In this document: piece by piece, positions 37,584-47,044 of the stretch
Layout: each line of letters begins with the position of its first letter
Position numbering within the stretch: the first letter of the stretch is position 1
NCBI RefSeq assembly: GCF_020447265.1
Contig: NZ_JAJADR010000003.1
Span: 372,001 to 436,000 of the forward strand
DNA from: Hymenobacter lucidus
GTDB taxonomy: Bacteria; Bacteroidota; Bacteroidia; Cytophagales; Hymenobacteraceae
Length of the DNA stretch: 64,000 bases
Reading direction: 5' to 3'
The notes under the pieces: model-generated
What the model saw: only the letters and a program-made list of their open reading frames with translations
Databases searched by the model: none
What the model was told of the DNA's origin: nothing
Translations under genes and position numbers: made by a program

Positions 37584-39197
37584 TTAGTAGCCGGGGTTTT
37601 GCGCCAGCTTCCAGGTTTGCGCATCATTGAGAGAAATGGGCAGCAAGGGTGTAGGATTCACCGACGTTTCCCTGGCGATGTGCGACATGGCCCGGGCCCG
37701 GACATCAGCCGGCAGAACGCCCATGTAGCGGCCCGTACGAATCAAATCCCACAGCCGCAGCGACTCTTCCCCGAACTCCACCCGGCGCTCGTGCCAGATG
37801 GCGTTCAGCAGGGCTTGGCCCGACAGCCCGCCGGCCAGGTCGGGCAAGGTACCGGCGGGGGTGTTGGCCGGTTCGTAGGCCAGGGAGCCCAGCGTGGTGC
37901 CTGGCGGCCGGGTCGAGTTGCGGGCCCGCTGCCGCACCTGGTTGACCAGCGCTACTGCCTCGGAGGGTTTGTTGAGCTGGGCGGCAGCCTCGGCTTTCAT
38001 CAGCAGAATGTCGGCGTAGCGCAGCTTACGAATGTTCTGCGGGCCCGACTCCGGGGCGTTGGGGGCTATAATGGCCGCCTTGCGGTTGAAATAGCCCGTG
38101 GCATTCTGCGTCAGGTCCACGGGGTTGAGGATGCCCAGCACGATGTCGTTGTTCTTGATGACGGTGACTTCCCGGCGCGGGTCATTGGGCTCAAACTCGT
38201 CGACCAGGTTCTGCGTGGGGTTGTTGAAGCCGTAGCCGAAGGTTTTGCGATTGTTCTGAAAAATGTTGCTGGTGGTGCCCACCGAGATGGGGCCGTAGCC
38301 GTCGTTGGAAGTGGCAAACTGAATTTCGAACAGCGACTCGCTGCTATTCTCCCCTATTTCCTGGTGAATGGCCGCGTAGTTGGCCAGCAGGCTGTACTGG
38401 CCAGAGGTGATGACGGTGCTCGTTAGGTCGTACACTTCCTGCCAGGTGTGGTTGTTGCCATTCACGGTGCCCAGCTGGTACATGATAACGCGGGCCAGGT
38501 AGCCGTTGGCCGCGCCCTTGGTGGCCCGGCCGTTGTCGGCGGCGGCATAGGCCGTTTTCTCGGGCAGCAAAGCAGCCGCGGCCTTCAGGTCCTTTTCGAT
38601 GAATGCGTAGGTCTGGGCAATGGTGGCGCGGGTTACGTTGGGCGCCTCGGTGGGCGTCACGGCTTTCTCAAACAGCGGCACCCCGCCAAAGCCCTTCACT
38701 AGGTTGAAGTAGAAATACGCCCGCAGAAACAGGGCTTCGCCCTTCAGGCGTGCTTTCAGGCCCGAGTCGATGGTGCCCGCGTCGATGTTGTTAATGACCG
38801 TATTAGCCCGGGCAATGCCCGTAAAGCTGTGCACCCACAGCGTGGTCACGGGTGGGTTGGAGGGCGGAATGTTCCAGGTTTTGAGCTCAATCAGGGACAG
38901 GAAGTCGCTGGGCGAGCTGCCGCCTTTTTCGGCATCATCGGTCATCAGGTCCCCAAACATCCATTCGTAGGTCTGGGCCACGTACTGGCCGGTGGGGTCG
39001 CCCCACTTGGGGCCCTGGTCCCAGGCGGCCACGTCGTACACCGCATTAACGGCCTGCACGGCATTGGTCGGGTCCCGGAACAGGTTGTCTTGGGTGGTAG
39101 TGCCCAGAGGCTCCTTGTCCAGAAAGTCGGAGCAGCCCGGAGCTACTGCGCAGGTAAGCAGCAGGCCGAGCAAGAAGGTGGCGCGGGTGGGTTTCAT
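37584..39197 (-). CDS. SusD/RagB family lipoprotein of the xylan-type locus
   Basis: Surface glycan-binding lipoprotein that works with the SusC product encoded just upstream (24 bp gap). The ATG at 39197 gives a lipoprotein signal, MKPTRATFLLGLLLTC, with lipobox VAPGC followed by SDFLDKEPLG, the usual first phrase of mature SusD proteins. Further hallmarks: LKGEALFLRAYFYFNLVKGFGGVPL near residue 150, RYADILLMKAEAAAQLNKPSEAV, and IWHERRVEFGEESLRLWDLIRTGRY toward the C-terminus. 537 aa is normal. Substrate inferred as xylan-type oligosaccharide from the enzymes in the operon. Confidence 0.96.
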   Translation of the reverse strand: MKPTRATFLLGLLLTCAVAPGCSDFLDKEPLGTTTQDNLFRDPTNAVQAVNAVYDVAAWDQGPKWGDPTGQYVAQTYEWMFGDLMTDDAEKGGSSPSDFLSLIELKTWNIPPSNPPVTTLWVHSFTGIARANTVINNIDAGTIDSGLKARLKGEALFLRAYFYFNLVKGFGGVPLFEKAVTPTEAPNVTRATIAQTYAFIEKDLKAAAALLPEKTAYAAADNGRATKGAANGYLARVIMYQLGTVNGNNHTWQEVYDLTSTVITSGQYSLLANYAAIHQEIGENSSESLFEIQFATSNDGYGPISVGTTSNIFQNNRKTFGYGFNNPTQNLVDEFEPNDPRREVTVIKNNDIVLGILNPVDLTQNATGYFNRKAAIIAPNAPESGPQNIRKLRYADILLMKAEAAAQLNKPSEAVALVNQVRQRARNSTRPPGTTLGSLAYEPANTPAGTLPDLAGGLSGQALLNAIWHERRVEFGEESLRLWDLIRTGRYMGVLPADVRARAMSHIARETSVNPTPLLPISLNDAQTWKLAQNPGY

Positions 39198-39221
39198 AGA
39201 AAGCAGGTAGGACATAGGAAA

Positions 39222-42200
39222 TTAGAACTGCAGGTTGAAGCCCAGGCGGTAGGTGCGGGCCTGCGGGTAATTGCCGTAGTCCACGCCGTAGGCCAGGGGG
39301 TTGTTGTAGAATGCCGAGGTCGATATCTCGGGGTCGTAGCCCGTGTACTTGGTGAGAGTAAACACGTTATCAACCGAAACGAACACCCGGGCGCCGGTTA
39401 CCTTCACTTTGCCCAGCAACGACTGGGGCAAGGTATAGCCCAGCTCCATGTTGCGGGCGCGCAGGTAGCTGGCATCTTCCACGTAGCGGCTGCTCATCCG
39501 GTCATTGCCGTTGGTGTCGGTCGAGGTCACGCGGGGTTGGTTGCTATTGGGGTTGCTGGGGGTCCAGCGGTCCATGCGGCTGGCGTAGAAGTTGCTCCAC
39601 ACGCCCACAAAGTCAGCCGACTTATTCAGGTTGAAGGCCGCCCCGTTCAGGGCTTCGGCGCCCTCTACCCCGTAGAGCAATACCTTGAAATCGAGGCCCG
39701 AATAGCTTAGGCTCAGCGAGCCGCCGTAGCTAAAGTCGGGGGTGGCGCTGCCTAGGTACGTGTTGTCGGCGGCCGTAATTACGCCGTCGCCGTTGGTATC
39801 CTGGTAGCGCACGTCGCCGGGTTGGGCGCCGGGCTGCACCAGGGTGCCGTTGGAGTTTTTATACGCATCAATCTCGCCCTGATTGTGAAACACGCCCTGG
39901 GCCTGCAGGCCGTAGAAAAACGCAATTTCGCGGCCTACATCGGTGAGGGTAGTGTTGTTGATTTGGGTAAGCACGTTGCCGCTGGCAATGGGACTAGCCC
40001 CGCCCAGGCTGGTTACGACGTTGTTGATTTTGGTGAAGTTCAGCCCCACATTGTACTGAAGCTTGCCCAGCTCGTTGCGGTAGTTCAGAGCTAGTTCCAG
40101 GCCGCGGTTGCGCAGGGCGCCCACGTTGGCGCTGGCCGGGGCCTGCCCCACGTAGTCGGGCACGGGCAGCAGGGCAATCATGTCCTGGGTGCGGCGCTCA
40201 AAGTAGTCGGCCGTCAACGTCAGGCGGCTGTCGAAAAACTCGGCATCCAGCCCCACGTCGGTAGTAATGGCCGTTTCCCACTTCAGGTCCGGGTTATTGA
40301 TCTGGCTGATGGCCAGACCGGGCGCGGCCACGCCGTTAAAGGAGTAGGTCTGGTTGTTGCTGGCCACCGAGGCATAGCCGTAGTTGGGAGCCGCGTTCTG
40401 GTTGCCCACCTGGCCGTAGCTGGCCCGCAGCTTCAGCACCGACAGGTAGCTGATATCCTTGAGAAACTGCTCGTTGGAGATATTCCAGGCCGCACCCACC
40501 GACGGAAAGTAACCCTTGCGCACGGGCCCCAGAAACTTCGAGGTCTGGTCCAGGCGCAAAGTACCCGTCACCAGGTACCGGTCCCGGAAATTGTAGTTGA
40601 CACGGCCGAAGTACGAGGACAGGCTCCCGTCGTACTGGGAGCTACGCACCACGTTGCCGGTGCTGCGCGAGGCCGACGCGTACTGCAGCGAGGCATCGGC
40701 CGGCACGTTGAAAGCCGTGATGGAAATGCCATTACCGTAGCCGCGTTGGGCTTCCTGGCCCAGAGTAGCCGAGAAGGTGCTGTTGTCGGCGAAGGTCTTG
40801 GTGTAGTTGGCGTAGTTCGACCACACCCACGAGACATTCTCGTTGCGTGTTTCAATCAGCGCGCTCTGGGCCCGCTGGTCGACCGGGCCGATGTAGTACT
40901 GCGGCTGGTATACCTTGGGGTGGTTGTTGAAATAGTTGATGCCAAACGTGGAGCGAAACGAGAGACCCTTGAACAACTCTACATCGAGGTAGCTGCTGCT
41001 GAACAGGTTGTTGTTCTGTATTTTGTTCAGCTTTTGCTCGTCGAGGTAGCGCGGCACGTTCAGGGCGTTGCGCGTGATATTGTCCTCATTGTAGGTGCCG
41101 TTGGGGCCGAACGGGTTGAGAACCGGGTTCGTCTGCAGGGCATATTGCAGCACCAGATAGGGCTGCGAGCCGCCCTGACCGTCGCCGCTGCCCGTCTGGT
41201 TGTTGTTGGTAAACGTGGCCGCCACGCCAGCCTTGATGCGCTTGGTGAGCACAATGTCGTCATTGACCCGAATCACGTACTTTTTGAAGCCCGAATTCTT
41301 GATGATGCCGTCCTGCTGAAAGTAGCTGCCGCTCACCAGGTAGCGGTTTTGCTCGGTGCCGCCCGAGGCCGACAAGCTGTAGTTAGTAATCAGGCCCTTC
41401 TGCGTCACCAGGTCTTGGTAGTCGACGCCTTCGGCGTTAGTAGCAATGGCCTGCTGCAGCAGCGGGGCGTAGTCAGGCAGGGCTTTGCCGGCGTTGGTGA
41501 AGGCCTCCAGCACGAGCGTCGAGTACTGGGCCGCCGTGGTCAGGGGCAGCGTGCGCCGAATCTGCTGGAAGCCCGTGTAGCCCGACAGGTTGAACTGCGT
41601 GGCGCCGGCCTTGCCGTGTTTGGTAGTGATGAGCACAACGCCGTTGGCCCCGCGCGAGCCGTAGATGGCCGTAGCCGAGGCATCCTTCAAAATCTCCGTC
41701 GATTCGATGTCGGCAGGCAGCAAAAAGCCAATATCGCTGGTCTGAATGCCGTCTACCACATACAGCGGGTCGCTGTTGTTGATAGTACCCACGCCCCGCA
41801 CCCGAATGCGGGTGCCCGAGCCGGGTTGCCCGCTGTTGGAGGTCACCTCCACGCCGGCCACGCGGCCCTGCAAGGCCTGCACGGGGTCGGAAGTGGCCAC
41901 TTGGGTCAGCTGGGTTCCGCTCACGGAAGCCACCGAGCCCGTCAGGTCACTTTTGCGGGCCGTGCCGTAGCCAATGACCACTACTTCGCTCAGGGCCTGC
42001 TTGTCTTCGCTCAGCGTCACGCTCAGGGAGGTAGTGGCTCCCGTTACGGGCACCTCCTGGCGGGAGTAGCCCACGAAGCTAAATACCAGTACGCTGTTCT
42101 CGGGAGCTTGCAACGTAAAGCTCCCGTCCTGGCTGGTGCCGGTGCCAATGGCCGTTCCTTTCACGACCACCGTCACGCCGGGTATACCGTCTCCTTTCGC

Positions 42201-42656
42201 ATCGACCACCCGCCCGGAAACTGTGACGTCCTGGCTACCGGAATCGTTTGCGGAACTGAGCCGGGAAGATGCGCGTAGAACCACGCGCTTGTTGGCTACT
42301 TCATACTGAATCTTGAGCGGCGCCAACACTTCGTCCAGCACGGCCAGCAACGGCGCGTCCTGGGCGTTAATAGTCACTTTGCGGTCGGCACCTACTAGCT
42401 GCTGGCTGTACACAAACCGGATATTGGCCTGCCGGGCAATCTGATTGAGGGTTTCCTTTATCGTTTGTGCCTCTACCTGCAGGGTTATCTTTTGCTCAAG
42501 TACTCCTTGCATCAAGACCAGGCGCGATGCCGCAGTGCCCTCAGCAACGGGACGCGCGCTTGCTGCTGCTGCCGGCAAGCATACCATTGCCGTTTGCAGC
42601 AGGATAGCCTTCACCGCTGACCGGGCAGGCGGTGGAAACTGTACAGTTTTTTTCAT
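39222..42656 (-). CDS. SusC/RagA TonB-linked transporter with STN signalling domain
   Basis: A 1144-aa outer-membrane transporter. After the signal peptide (to about residue 38) comes a secretin/TonB short N-terminal (STN) domain (about 53-125; KITLQVEAQTIKETLNQIARQANIRFVY) that contacts FecR in the periplasm. Then come the CarboxypepD_reg-like domain (about 142-225; VSGRVVDAKGDGIPGVTVVVKG), the plug (about 235-350; VQALQGRVAGVEVTSNSGQPGSG, YVVDGIQTSDIG, ASATAIYGSRGANGVVLITTKHG) and the barrel, ending in RLGFNLQF. The STN domain with adjacent FecR and ECF sigma genes makes this a signal-transducing SusC: substrate binding should activate its own operon. Confidence 0.96.
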   Translation of the reverse strand: MKKTVQFPPPARSAVKAILLQTAMVCLPAAAASARPVAEGTAASRLVLMQGVLEQKITLQVEAQTIKETLNQIARQANIRFVYSQQLVGADRKVTINAQDAPLLAVLDEVLAPLKIQYEVANKRVVLRASSRLSSANDSGSQDVTVSGRVVDAKGDGIPGVTVVVKGTAIGTGTSQDGSFTLQAPENSVLVFSFVGYSRQEVPVTGATTSLSVTLSEDKQALSEVVVIGYGTARKSDLTGSVASVSGTQLTQVATSDPVQALQGRVAGVEVTSNSGQPGSGTRIRVRGVGTINNSDPLYVVDGIQTSDIGFLLPADIESTEILKDASATAIYGSRGANGVVLITTKHGKAGATQFNLSGYTGFQQIRRTLPLTTAAQYSTLVLEAFTNAGKALPDYAPLLQQAIATNAEGVDYQDLVTQKGLITNYSLSASGGTEQNRYLVSGSYFQQDGIIKNSGFKKYVIRVNDDIVLTKRIKAGVAATFTNNNQTGSGDGQGGSQPYLVLQYALQTNPVLNPFGPNGTYNEDNITRNALNVPRYLDEQKLNKIQNNNLFSSSYLDVELFKGLSFRSTFGINYFNNHPKVYQPQYYIGPVDQRAQSALIETRNENVSWVWSNYANYTKTFADNSTFSATLGQEAQRGYGNGISITAFNVPADASLQYASASRSTGNVVRSSQYDGSLSSYFGRVNYNFRDRYLVTGTLRLDQTSKFLGPVRKGYFPSVGAAWNISNEQFLKDISYLSVLKLRASYGQVGNQNAAPNYGYASVASNNQTYSFNGVAAPGLAISQINNPDLKWETAITTDVGLDAEFFDSRLTLTADYFERRTQDMIALLPVPDYVGQAPASANVGALRNRGLELALNYRNELGKLQYNVGLNFTKINNVVTSLGGASPIASGNVLTQINNTTLTDVGREIAFFYGLQAQGVFHNQGEIDAYKNSNGTLVQPGAQPGDVRYQDTNGDGVITAADNTYLGSATPDFSYGGSLSLSYSGLDFKVLLYGVEGAEALNGAAFNLNKSADFVGVWSNFYASRMDRWTPSNPNSNQPRVTSTDTNGNDRMSSRYVEDASYLRARNMELGYTLPQSLLGKVKVTGARVFVSVDNVFTLTKYTGYDPEISTSAFYNNPLAYGVDYGNYPQARTYRLGFNLQF

Positions 42657-42797
42657 GGAAAAGTAGATTGTGGGAATTTGAAAAAGACGGGAGCAGAGGA
42701 AGTTATCTTCGCAATCGATTGAGTTAGTTGACAGCAGTGCTTAAGTGCTTATCCGATAGCCCGGTGCCAGACTCGTGGGTGTAACTGCTGGCCGCGC

Positions 42798-43838
42798 CTA
42801 ACCGCCTAGCTGGCCTTGGCAACCCTCACTGTGAATGATAATATTCGCGTCGGAAAGCGTGTAGTAGGCACCCAACGACTTGCACAACAAGCCCAGCTTT
42901 TCAAACAAAGGCTCGTCGTAGAAGGTGATGCTGACAGTGCAGTTGGCCAGCTTAGCCTTGTCATACACAATGGCAACGCCGTAGGCTTTTTCCAGCGCCC
43001 CCAGCACTTCGGCCACGGGCCGCGCCTCAAATTCGAAGGGCTGGGGCGCCAGCACCACCGGCCGGTCTACCAGCTCCTTCTTCAGCCGCCGCCGAGCCGC
43101 CGAGTACACCACCTGCTGGTTGGGCAGCAGCAGCACTCCCAGGGCCGCCGGGTGCGCGGGCGAGGCATCGAGCTGCGCGCCCTCCCGGGCCTGAACGGCC
43201 ACCTTGCCTTCCAGCACTGCTACCGAAGCATCCTGGCCGGCTGTGTAGGCTTTCACGCGGAAGCTGGTGCCGAGCACAGTCGTAACCACCTGTTTGGTGA
43301 ACACCAGAAAGGGCCGCCGGGGATTTTTGCTGACCTGAAAAAAGGCTTCGCCCTCAAGGTGTACTTCCCGGCGGGCACCCGCCAGGGCCGTGCGGTAGCG
43401 CAGGCTGCTGCCCGGGTGCAGGCTGATGCGGCTGCTGTCGGGTAGCCGGAAGTACTGGACCTGCCGGGTCTGGTTGGTTTGCTGCAGCCACCCGTCCACA
43501 GAAGCCACCGGGGTGCGTTGGGCGGGCACCGGCAACCGGTTGGTCGTCAGCATCAGCAGGCCAATGCTAACTGCAAGCAGCACCAGGGCCGCGGCCCAGC
43601 GCAACGGCGACGATTGCCACATCGGCACCACCCGAGGCTCGGGCTTGGCTGGGCGCCGGTTTTGCATCAGCCGCGCCCAGATGGCCTGTTCCACCTCTGC
43701 CTGGTTTTGGGCACGCAAGGCTGGTCCTTCCGCTTGTTCCAGCTGGTTGTACCAGTGCTCGACCAATCCCTGTTCCTCGGGCGTACACTGACCGATGAGG
43801 TAGCGTTGGAGCAGCTTGTGAAATTCGGATTCCGTCAC
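42798..43838 (-). CDS. FecR-family anti-sigma factor
   Basis: A 346-aa inner-membrane protein linking the SusC STN domain to the ECF sigma factor. The N-terminal cytoplasmic anti-sigma part (1-85) starts FHKLLQRYLIGQCTPEEQGLVEHWY. One membrane segment follows at about 94-112 (WAAALVLLAVSIGLLML). The periplasmic FecR domain has FRLPDSSRISLHPGSSLRY and HLEGEAFFQVSKNPRRPFLV. The C-terminal DUF4974 domain (about 270-346) has FEFEARPVAEVLGALEKAYGV. The start is a GTG at 43838; no in-frame ATG gives the N-terminal helix. It lies 128 bp after the sigma gene and 141 bp before susC. Confidence 0.94.
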   Translation of the reverse strand: MTESEFHKLLQRYLIGQCTPEEQGLVEHWYNQLEQAEGPALRAQNQAEVEQAIWARLMQNRRPAKPEPRVVPMWQSSPLRWAAALVLLAVSIGLLMLTTNRLPVPAQRTPVASVDGWLQQTNQTRQVQYFRLPDSSRISLHPGSSLRYRTALAGARREVHLEGEAFFQVSKNPRRPFLVFTKQVVTTVLGTSFRVKAYTAGQDASVAVLEGKVAVQAREGAQLDASPAHPAALGVLLLPNQQVVYSAARRRLKKELVDRPVVLAPQPFEFEARPVAEVLGALEKAYGVAIVYDKAKLANCTVSITFYDEPLFEKLGLLCKSLGAYYTLSDANIIIHSEGCQGQLGG

Positions 43839-43966
43839 GGGGCGATGGGTTTGGCGGGTTGCTGACTAGGAAGTCACCCAAGCCGCCGATTACCCTCAAC
43901 CTAACCGCATTTATTTTTCACGCACGCAGCATACCCCAGCTAATCATTTTACTGACAGCCGTTTAT

Positions 43967-44566
43967 TTATTTTATAAAAAATAAAAAAGGCCACAGCAAC
44001 GACAGAAAATGGCGCAGGTAGTGTCGCATTAGCTTGAGCGACTTCCGCAGGTGATACTCCACCGTTTTCTCCGACAAGTTCACGCGCACCGAGATTTCAG
44101 GGATGGTATATTGCTCCAACCGGCTCAAGCGAAAGACCTCCTGGGTTTTTTCGGAAAGGTGCTGCATGCCCGCGGCCAGCGCCTCGTTCAGGTCATTGTG
44201 TGCCACGGTTGCTTCCGTGCCCGTGTCGGCATTGGATTGGTTGAGGCGGCAGAAAAGCTCGTAGCTCGTGCGGACCTTTTCCGATTTTATGTAGTTGATG
44301 ATGCGGTAGCGAATGGCCGAAAATAAGTAGTGGCTCAGTTGCTGAATGTGAGCGTCGCTGCGTTTGCTCCACAGGGTTTCGAACAGATCCTGCACCAGCT
44401 CCTCGGCAACCTCTCTATTTTTCAACTTCCCGTAGGCTAGGTTGAAGAGTTGATAACTGTACCGTTTATATAGCTCTTCAAAAGCTGTTTCGTCGTCCGC
44501 CTGCATTGCCTCAAGCAAGGCCGCATCCGGCCGGGAAGCATCATTTGGTAGAGCGGCAGACTTCAC
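43967..44566 (-). CDS. ECF RNA polymerase sigma factor
   Basis: A 199-aa extracytoplasmic-function sigma factor. Region 2 (about 25-95) reads ETAFEELYKRYSYQLFNLAYG and VAEELVQDLFETLWSKR. Region 4 (about 135-190) holds the HTH, QYTIPEISVRVNLSEKTVEYHLRKSLKLMR. The start is a GTG at 44566; the internal ATG at 44509 (MQADDE) is a credible alternative giving 180 aa. It heads the xylan-type locus and should direct RNA polymerase to the susC promoter once FecR releases it. The last residues (FLSLLWPFLFFIK) are unusually hydrophobic for a sigma factor tail. Confidence 0.94.
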   Translation of the reverse strand: MKSAALPNDASRPDAALLEAMQADDETAFEELYKRYSYQLFNLAYGKLKNREVAEELVQDLFETLWSKRSDAHIQQLSHYLFSAIRYRIINYIKSEKVRTSYELFCRLNQSNADTGTEATVAHNDLNEALAAGMQHLSEKTQEVFRLSRLEQYTIPEISVRVNLSEKTVEYHLRKSLKLMRHYLRHFLSLLWPFLFFIK

Positions 44567-45231
44567 GTGAATTAAAAATTAGCAGATACTACAAGTAGTA
44601 GCGAATATACAATTGAATACCAATTAATTCCACTGGTAAGGTCTTCCGCACCTCTGCCACTTGCCGGGGTTGCTGCAATTGTAAGTGGTAATGCCGCTCT
44701 ACAATAAAATGTTTTATCTATTGCTGCTTTACAGGCCCTAATCCAAAATCCAGTATGTATGGTGCTCTTCCACAGTAGGCTTGGTGGCTTGCAGGGCGCT
44801 GTCTCAGGGCTCCTTTACTAGCTTACCTGAGACAGTTCAACGGCTTTATTAGTTGCTAAATCGTTGGCGCAACGGCACCGTTTGCTTTCAACGCCTCCTC
44901 GAGGCCGGCTCCACCGGGCTATTTTTGCACAAGCAGAACCAGCTTAGCCAGCTGCCGGTAAAGGGTATGGGATAGGAGCCAAAAACGCGTCACGGCTTTG
45001 TCAGTGAACTCCTCTCCGCCTTGCATCTTCCTGCTACAAACACAGGAACGGGCCCAAACTTCCGCAACAGCCACGACCGTTTGACTGAACCGCATCTTGT
45101 CAGGGGTTGCATAACTATAAACTGGTTTTAGTTGCCATAACAGAAGAAATACGCATGCTTCCTCTATCTGCTTTACCTAGACTACCTCACCATTGTTGCT
45201 GGATGTTAGTTGAACCATTACCTTCAGCGGC
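44567..45231. other. 665-bp intergenic gap between the xylan-type locus and the repeat protein
   Basis: Divergent region without a convincing gene. It contains a dyad TACTAC-AA-GTAGTA just upstream of the sigma factor start, a hairpin at 44799-44835, and a minus-strand 58-codon open frame at 44919-45095 that starts MRFSQTVVAVAEVW and resembles nothing I recognise. The promoters of both flanking genes must lie here, but I see no clear consensus for either. Confidence 0.4.
44799..44835. repeat. 10-bp inverted repeat CTGTCTCAGG, possible element scar
   Basis: CTGTCTCAGG at 44799-44808 and its perfect complement at 44826-44835, with a 17-nt loop. GAGACAG-type ends occur in several insertion-sequence terminal repeats, so this may be the scar of a lost element. 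It may equally be a simple hairpin. Confidence 0.3.
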
Positions 45232-46854
45232 ATGAGACAACCACTCTATTCCGCTGCTGTGCTGCTCGCCGGCCTCCTTTCAAGTACATCTAGTATGGGA
45301 CAGGCACCCACGAAGCAATGGGATAAAACCTATGGCGGGAATCGGGAGGACCGCCCTTACGTGCTTCGCGTAACAGCCGATGGAGGCTCCATTATTGGCG
45401 GCAGCTCGGACTCTACCCCTAGTGGAGACAAGACGGAGAATAGCATTAACTCCGACGTATGGGTTCTCAAACTGGATGCTGCGGGTAACAAAATATGGGA
45501 CCGTACTGTGGGAACAAGTTCTCCCGATAACTTCCAGACCCTTTGCCAAGCCAGTGATGGCGGCTATGTACTAGCGGCCAACTCGAACGGCAACGCTCTT
45601 GGGGATAAGACCCAGCCCAGCAAAGGAGGCCTTGATATGTGGATCATCAAGCTTGATGCAAACGGGACCAAGCTGTGGGACAAGGTATATGGCGGTACTT
45701 CCCACGATGTGGTGACAAAGATGGTCCCAACCCCCGATGGGGGCTTTCTATTGTGTGGCTATTCCGAATCGGGTATCAGCGGCGATAAAACCGAGGCCAC
45801 TAAAGGAGGTATGGATTTCTGGGTAGTTCGGATTGACGCCAACGGGACCAAACTCTGGGACAAGACCTACGGTGGTAGCGGCTACGAAGAACTACGGGGA
45901 GCTGCCTTGACCAGCGACGGGGGCTTCGTGGTATGTGGAGGATCTGTCTCGGGCATCAGCGGCGATAAGAGCCAGGGGACCCGTGGCGGAGTTGATTTCT
46001 GGGTTCTTAAGCTCGATGCGGCTGGCACAAAGCAATGGGACCGAACCATCGGTACGGGTGGCGATGAACAGGCTTTGGATATAAAGCAGACCGCTGACGG
46101 CGGGTATGTGATGCTTGGTAATACGGGTGCTGGAATCAGTGGCGATAAAACCCAGCCGAGTAAGGGCGCTTATGATGCATGGGTTGTAAAAATCGATGCT
46201 TCAGGCAATCTACTATGGGATAGATCATTAGGGGGACTGGAGGAAGATGGAGCCTCTTCACTCCTTGTTGCTAGTGACGGTGGCATTCTGGTCTATGCTA
46301 ACTCAAACTCTAGTACCAGCGGTGATAAAACGCAGGACAGCAAGGGCTCTTACGACCTCTGGCTAGTCAAACTCGCGTCAGGAGGTGCCACCCAGTGGGA
46401 TCTGACGCTGGGAGGCTCCGCTAGAGACTTTGCAACGACTGGAGAAGGCATGCAAGTAACTCCGGATGGCGGATTGCTCCTGACCGGCCAGAGTTATTCA
46501 CCCGTTAGTGGCGATAAGACGCATCCTAATCGTGGAGATAGTGATTATTGGATCATGAAGCTTGGCAGCGCTATAACGGGCACTCGGCCAGCACTCGCCG
46601 ACCAAAAGGTGGGCGTCTACCCTAACCCGGCCAAGAATTACATATTACTACACCTTGCGGACCACACTCCGCGCACGGGCCTGCGCCTTGCCCTGCTCGA
46701 TGCGCAGGGCCGCACCGTGTATAGGCAGCCTGTGGCTACCACTACCAGCACGCAGGTGCCCATCGCCGTCGGCCAGCACCCACCTGGCGTGTACTTGCTG
46801 CGTTTGGAGGGCCCTGATGGGTATGTGGCCACGCAGCGCGTGGTACTGGAGTAG
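45232..46854 (+). CDS. Repeat-rich secreted protein with T9SS type A sorting domain
   Basis: A 540-aa exported protein. A signal peptide (1-24, ending SMGQ) is followed by seven repeats of about 59 residues. Each unit carries GDKT, a K-GG-D-W segment, the strand WVVKIDANGTKLWDK and then TPDGGFLLCG, as in beta-propeller-like secreted repeat proteins. The last part (about 457-540) is a type IX secretion C-terminal domain, VGVYPNPAKNYI to YVATQRVVLE, which directs it through the outer membrane to the cell surface or outside. No enzyme motif is seen. A binding or adhesin role is possible. It lies between two glycan loci but on the opposite strand. Confidence 0.88.
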   Translation: MRQPLYSAAVLLAGLLSSTSSMGQAPTKQWDKTYGGNREDRPYVLRVTADGGSIIGGSSDSTPSGDKTENSINSDVWVLKLDAAGNKIWDRTVGTSSPDNFQTLCQASDGGYVLAANSNGNALGDKTQPSKGGLDMWIIKLDANGTKLWDKVYGGTSHDVVTKMVPTPDGGFLLCGYSESGISGDKTEATKGGMDFWVVRIDANGTKLWDKTYGGSGYEELRGAALTSDGGFVVCGGSVSGISGDKSQGTRGGVDFWVLKLDAAGTKQWDRTIGTGGDEQALDIKQTADGGYVMLGNTGAGISGDKTQPSKGAYDAWVVKIDASGNLLWDRSLGGLEEDGASSLLVASDGGILVYANSNSSTSGDKTQDSKGSYDLWLVKLASGGATQWDLTLGGSARDFATTGEGMQVTPDGGLLLTGQSYSPVSGDKTHPNRGDSDYWIMKLGSAITGTRPALADQKVGVYPNPAKNYILLHLADHTPRTGLRLALLDAQGRTVYRQPVATTTSTQVPIAVGQHPPGVYLLRLEGPDGYVATQRVVLE

Positions 46855-46955
46855 CTTCTGAATAGGAATCACCTACTATGCCTTCCGCGTCCTGTCAAAA
46901 AACGTGAACCGGCATGAGTTTCGCAAACTCCTGTGCCTCCAAAAAACGTAGTTAA

Positions 46956-46991
46956 AAAAGGCCCCGAAAAACGCTGTTTTCGGGGCCTTTT
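46956..46991. terminator. Bidirectional terminator between convergent genes
   Basis: A 15-bp perfect stem (46956-46970 and 46977-46991) with a 6-nt loop. Four As and a T6 run on the minus strand flank a GGCCCCG core, and TTTT follows on the + strand. It separates the repeat-protein stop (46854) from the zinc-ribbon gene stop (47045). Confidence 0.85.
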
Positions 46992-47044
46992 GCGTGGGTG
47001 GGAAACCCCTCCAAGAAAGGACGATTTCATTGAACACGAGGACT

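Noticed and set aside
37389..38426. 345-codon + strand open frame
   Set aside because: Antisense to the SusD gene and the gap beyond it; low-complexity product with no family features.
40746..42278. Open frame of 510 codons on the + strand
   Set aside because: Lies opposite the STN-SusC gene. Its composition (Ala, Val, Gly, His, Arg rich) is what antisense of a GC-rich gene gives, and no domain is visible.
42712..42721. CAATCGATTG palindrome upstream of the STN-SusC start
   Set aside because: A similar ATCGAT string occurs inside the coding sequence at 37319-37328 and again near 60291, so it is too common to call an operator.
45280..46854. Repeats in the T9SS protein considered as a CRISPR or tandem DNA array
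   Set aside because: The repeat is at protein level (about 177 bp per unit, diverged DNA), in frame and inside a gene.
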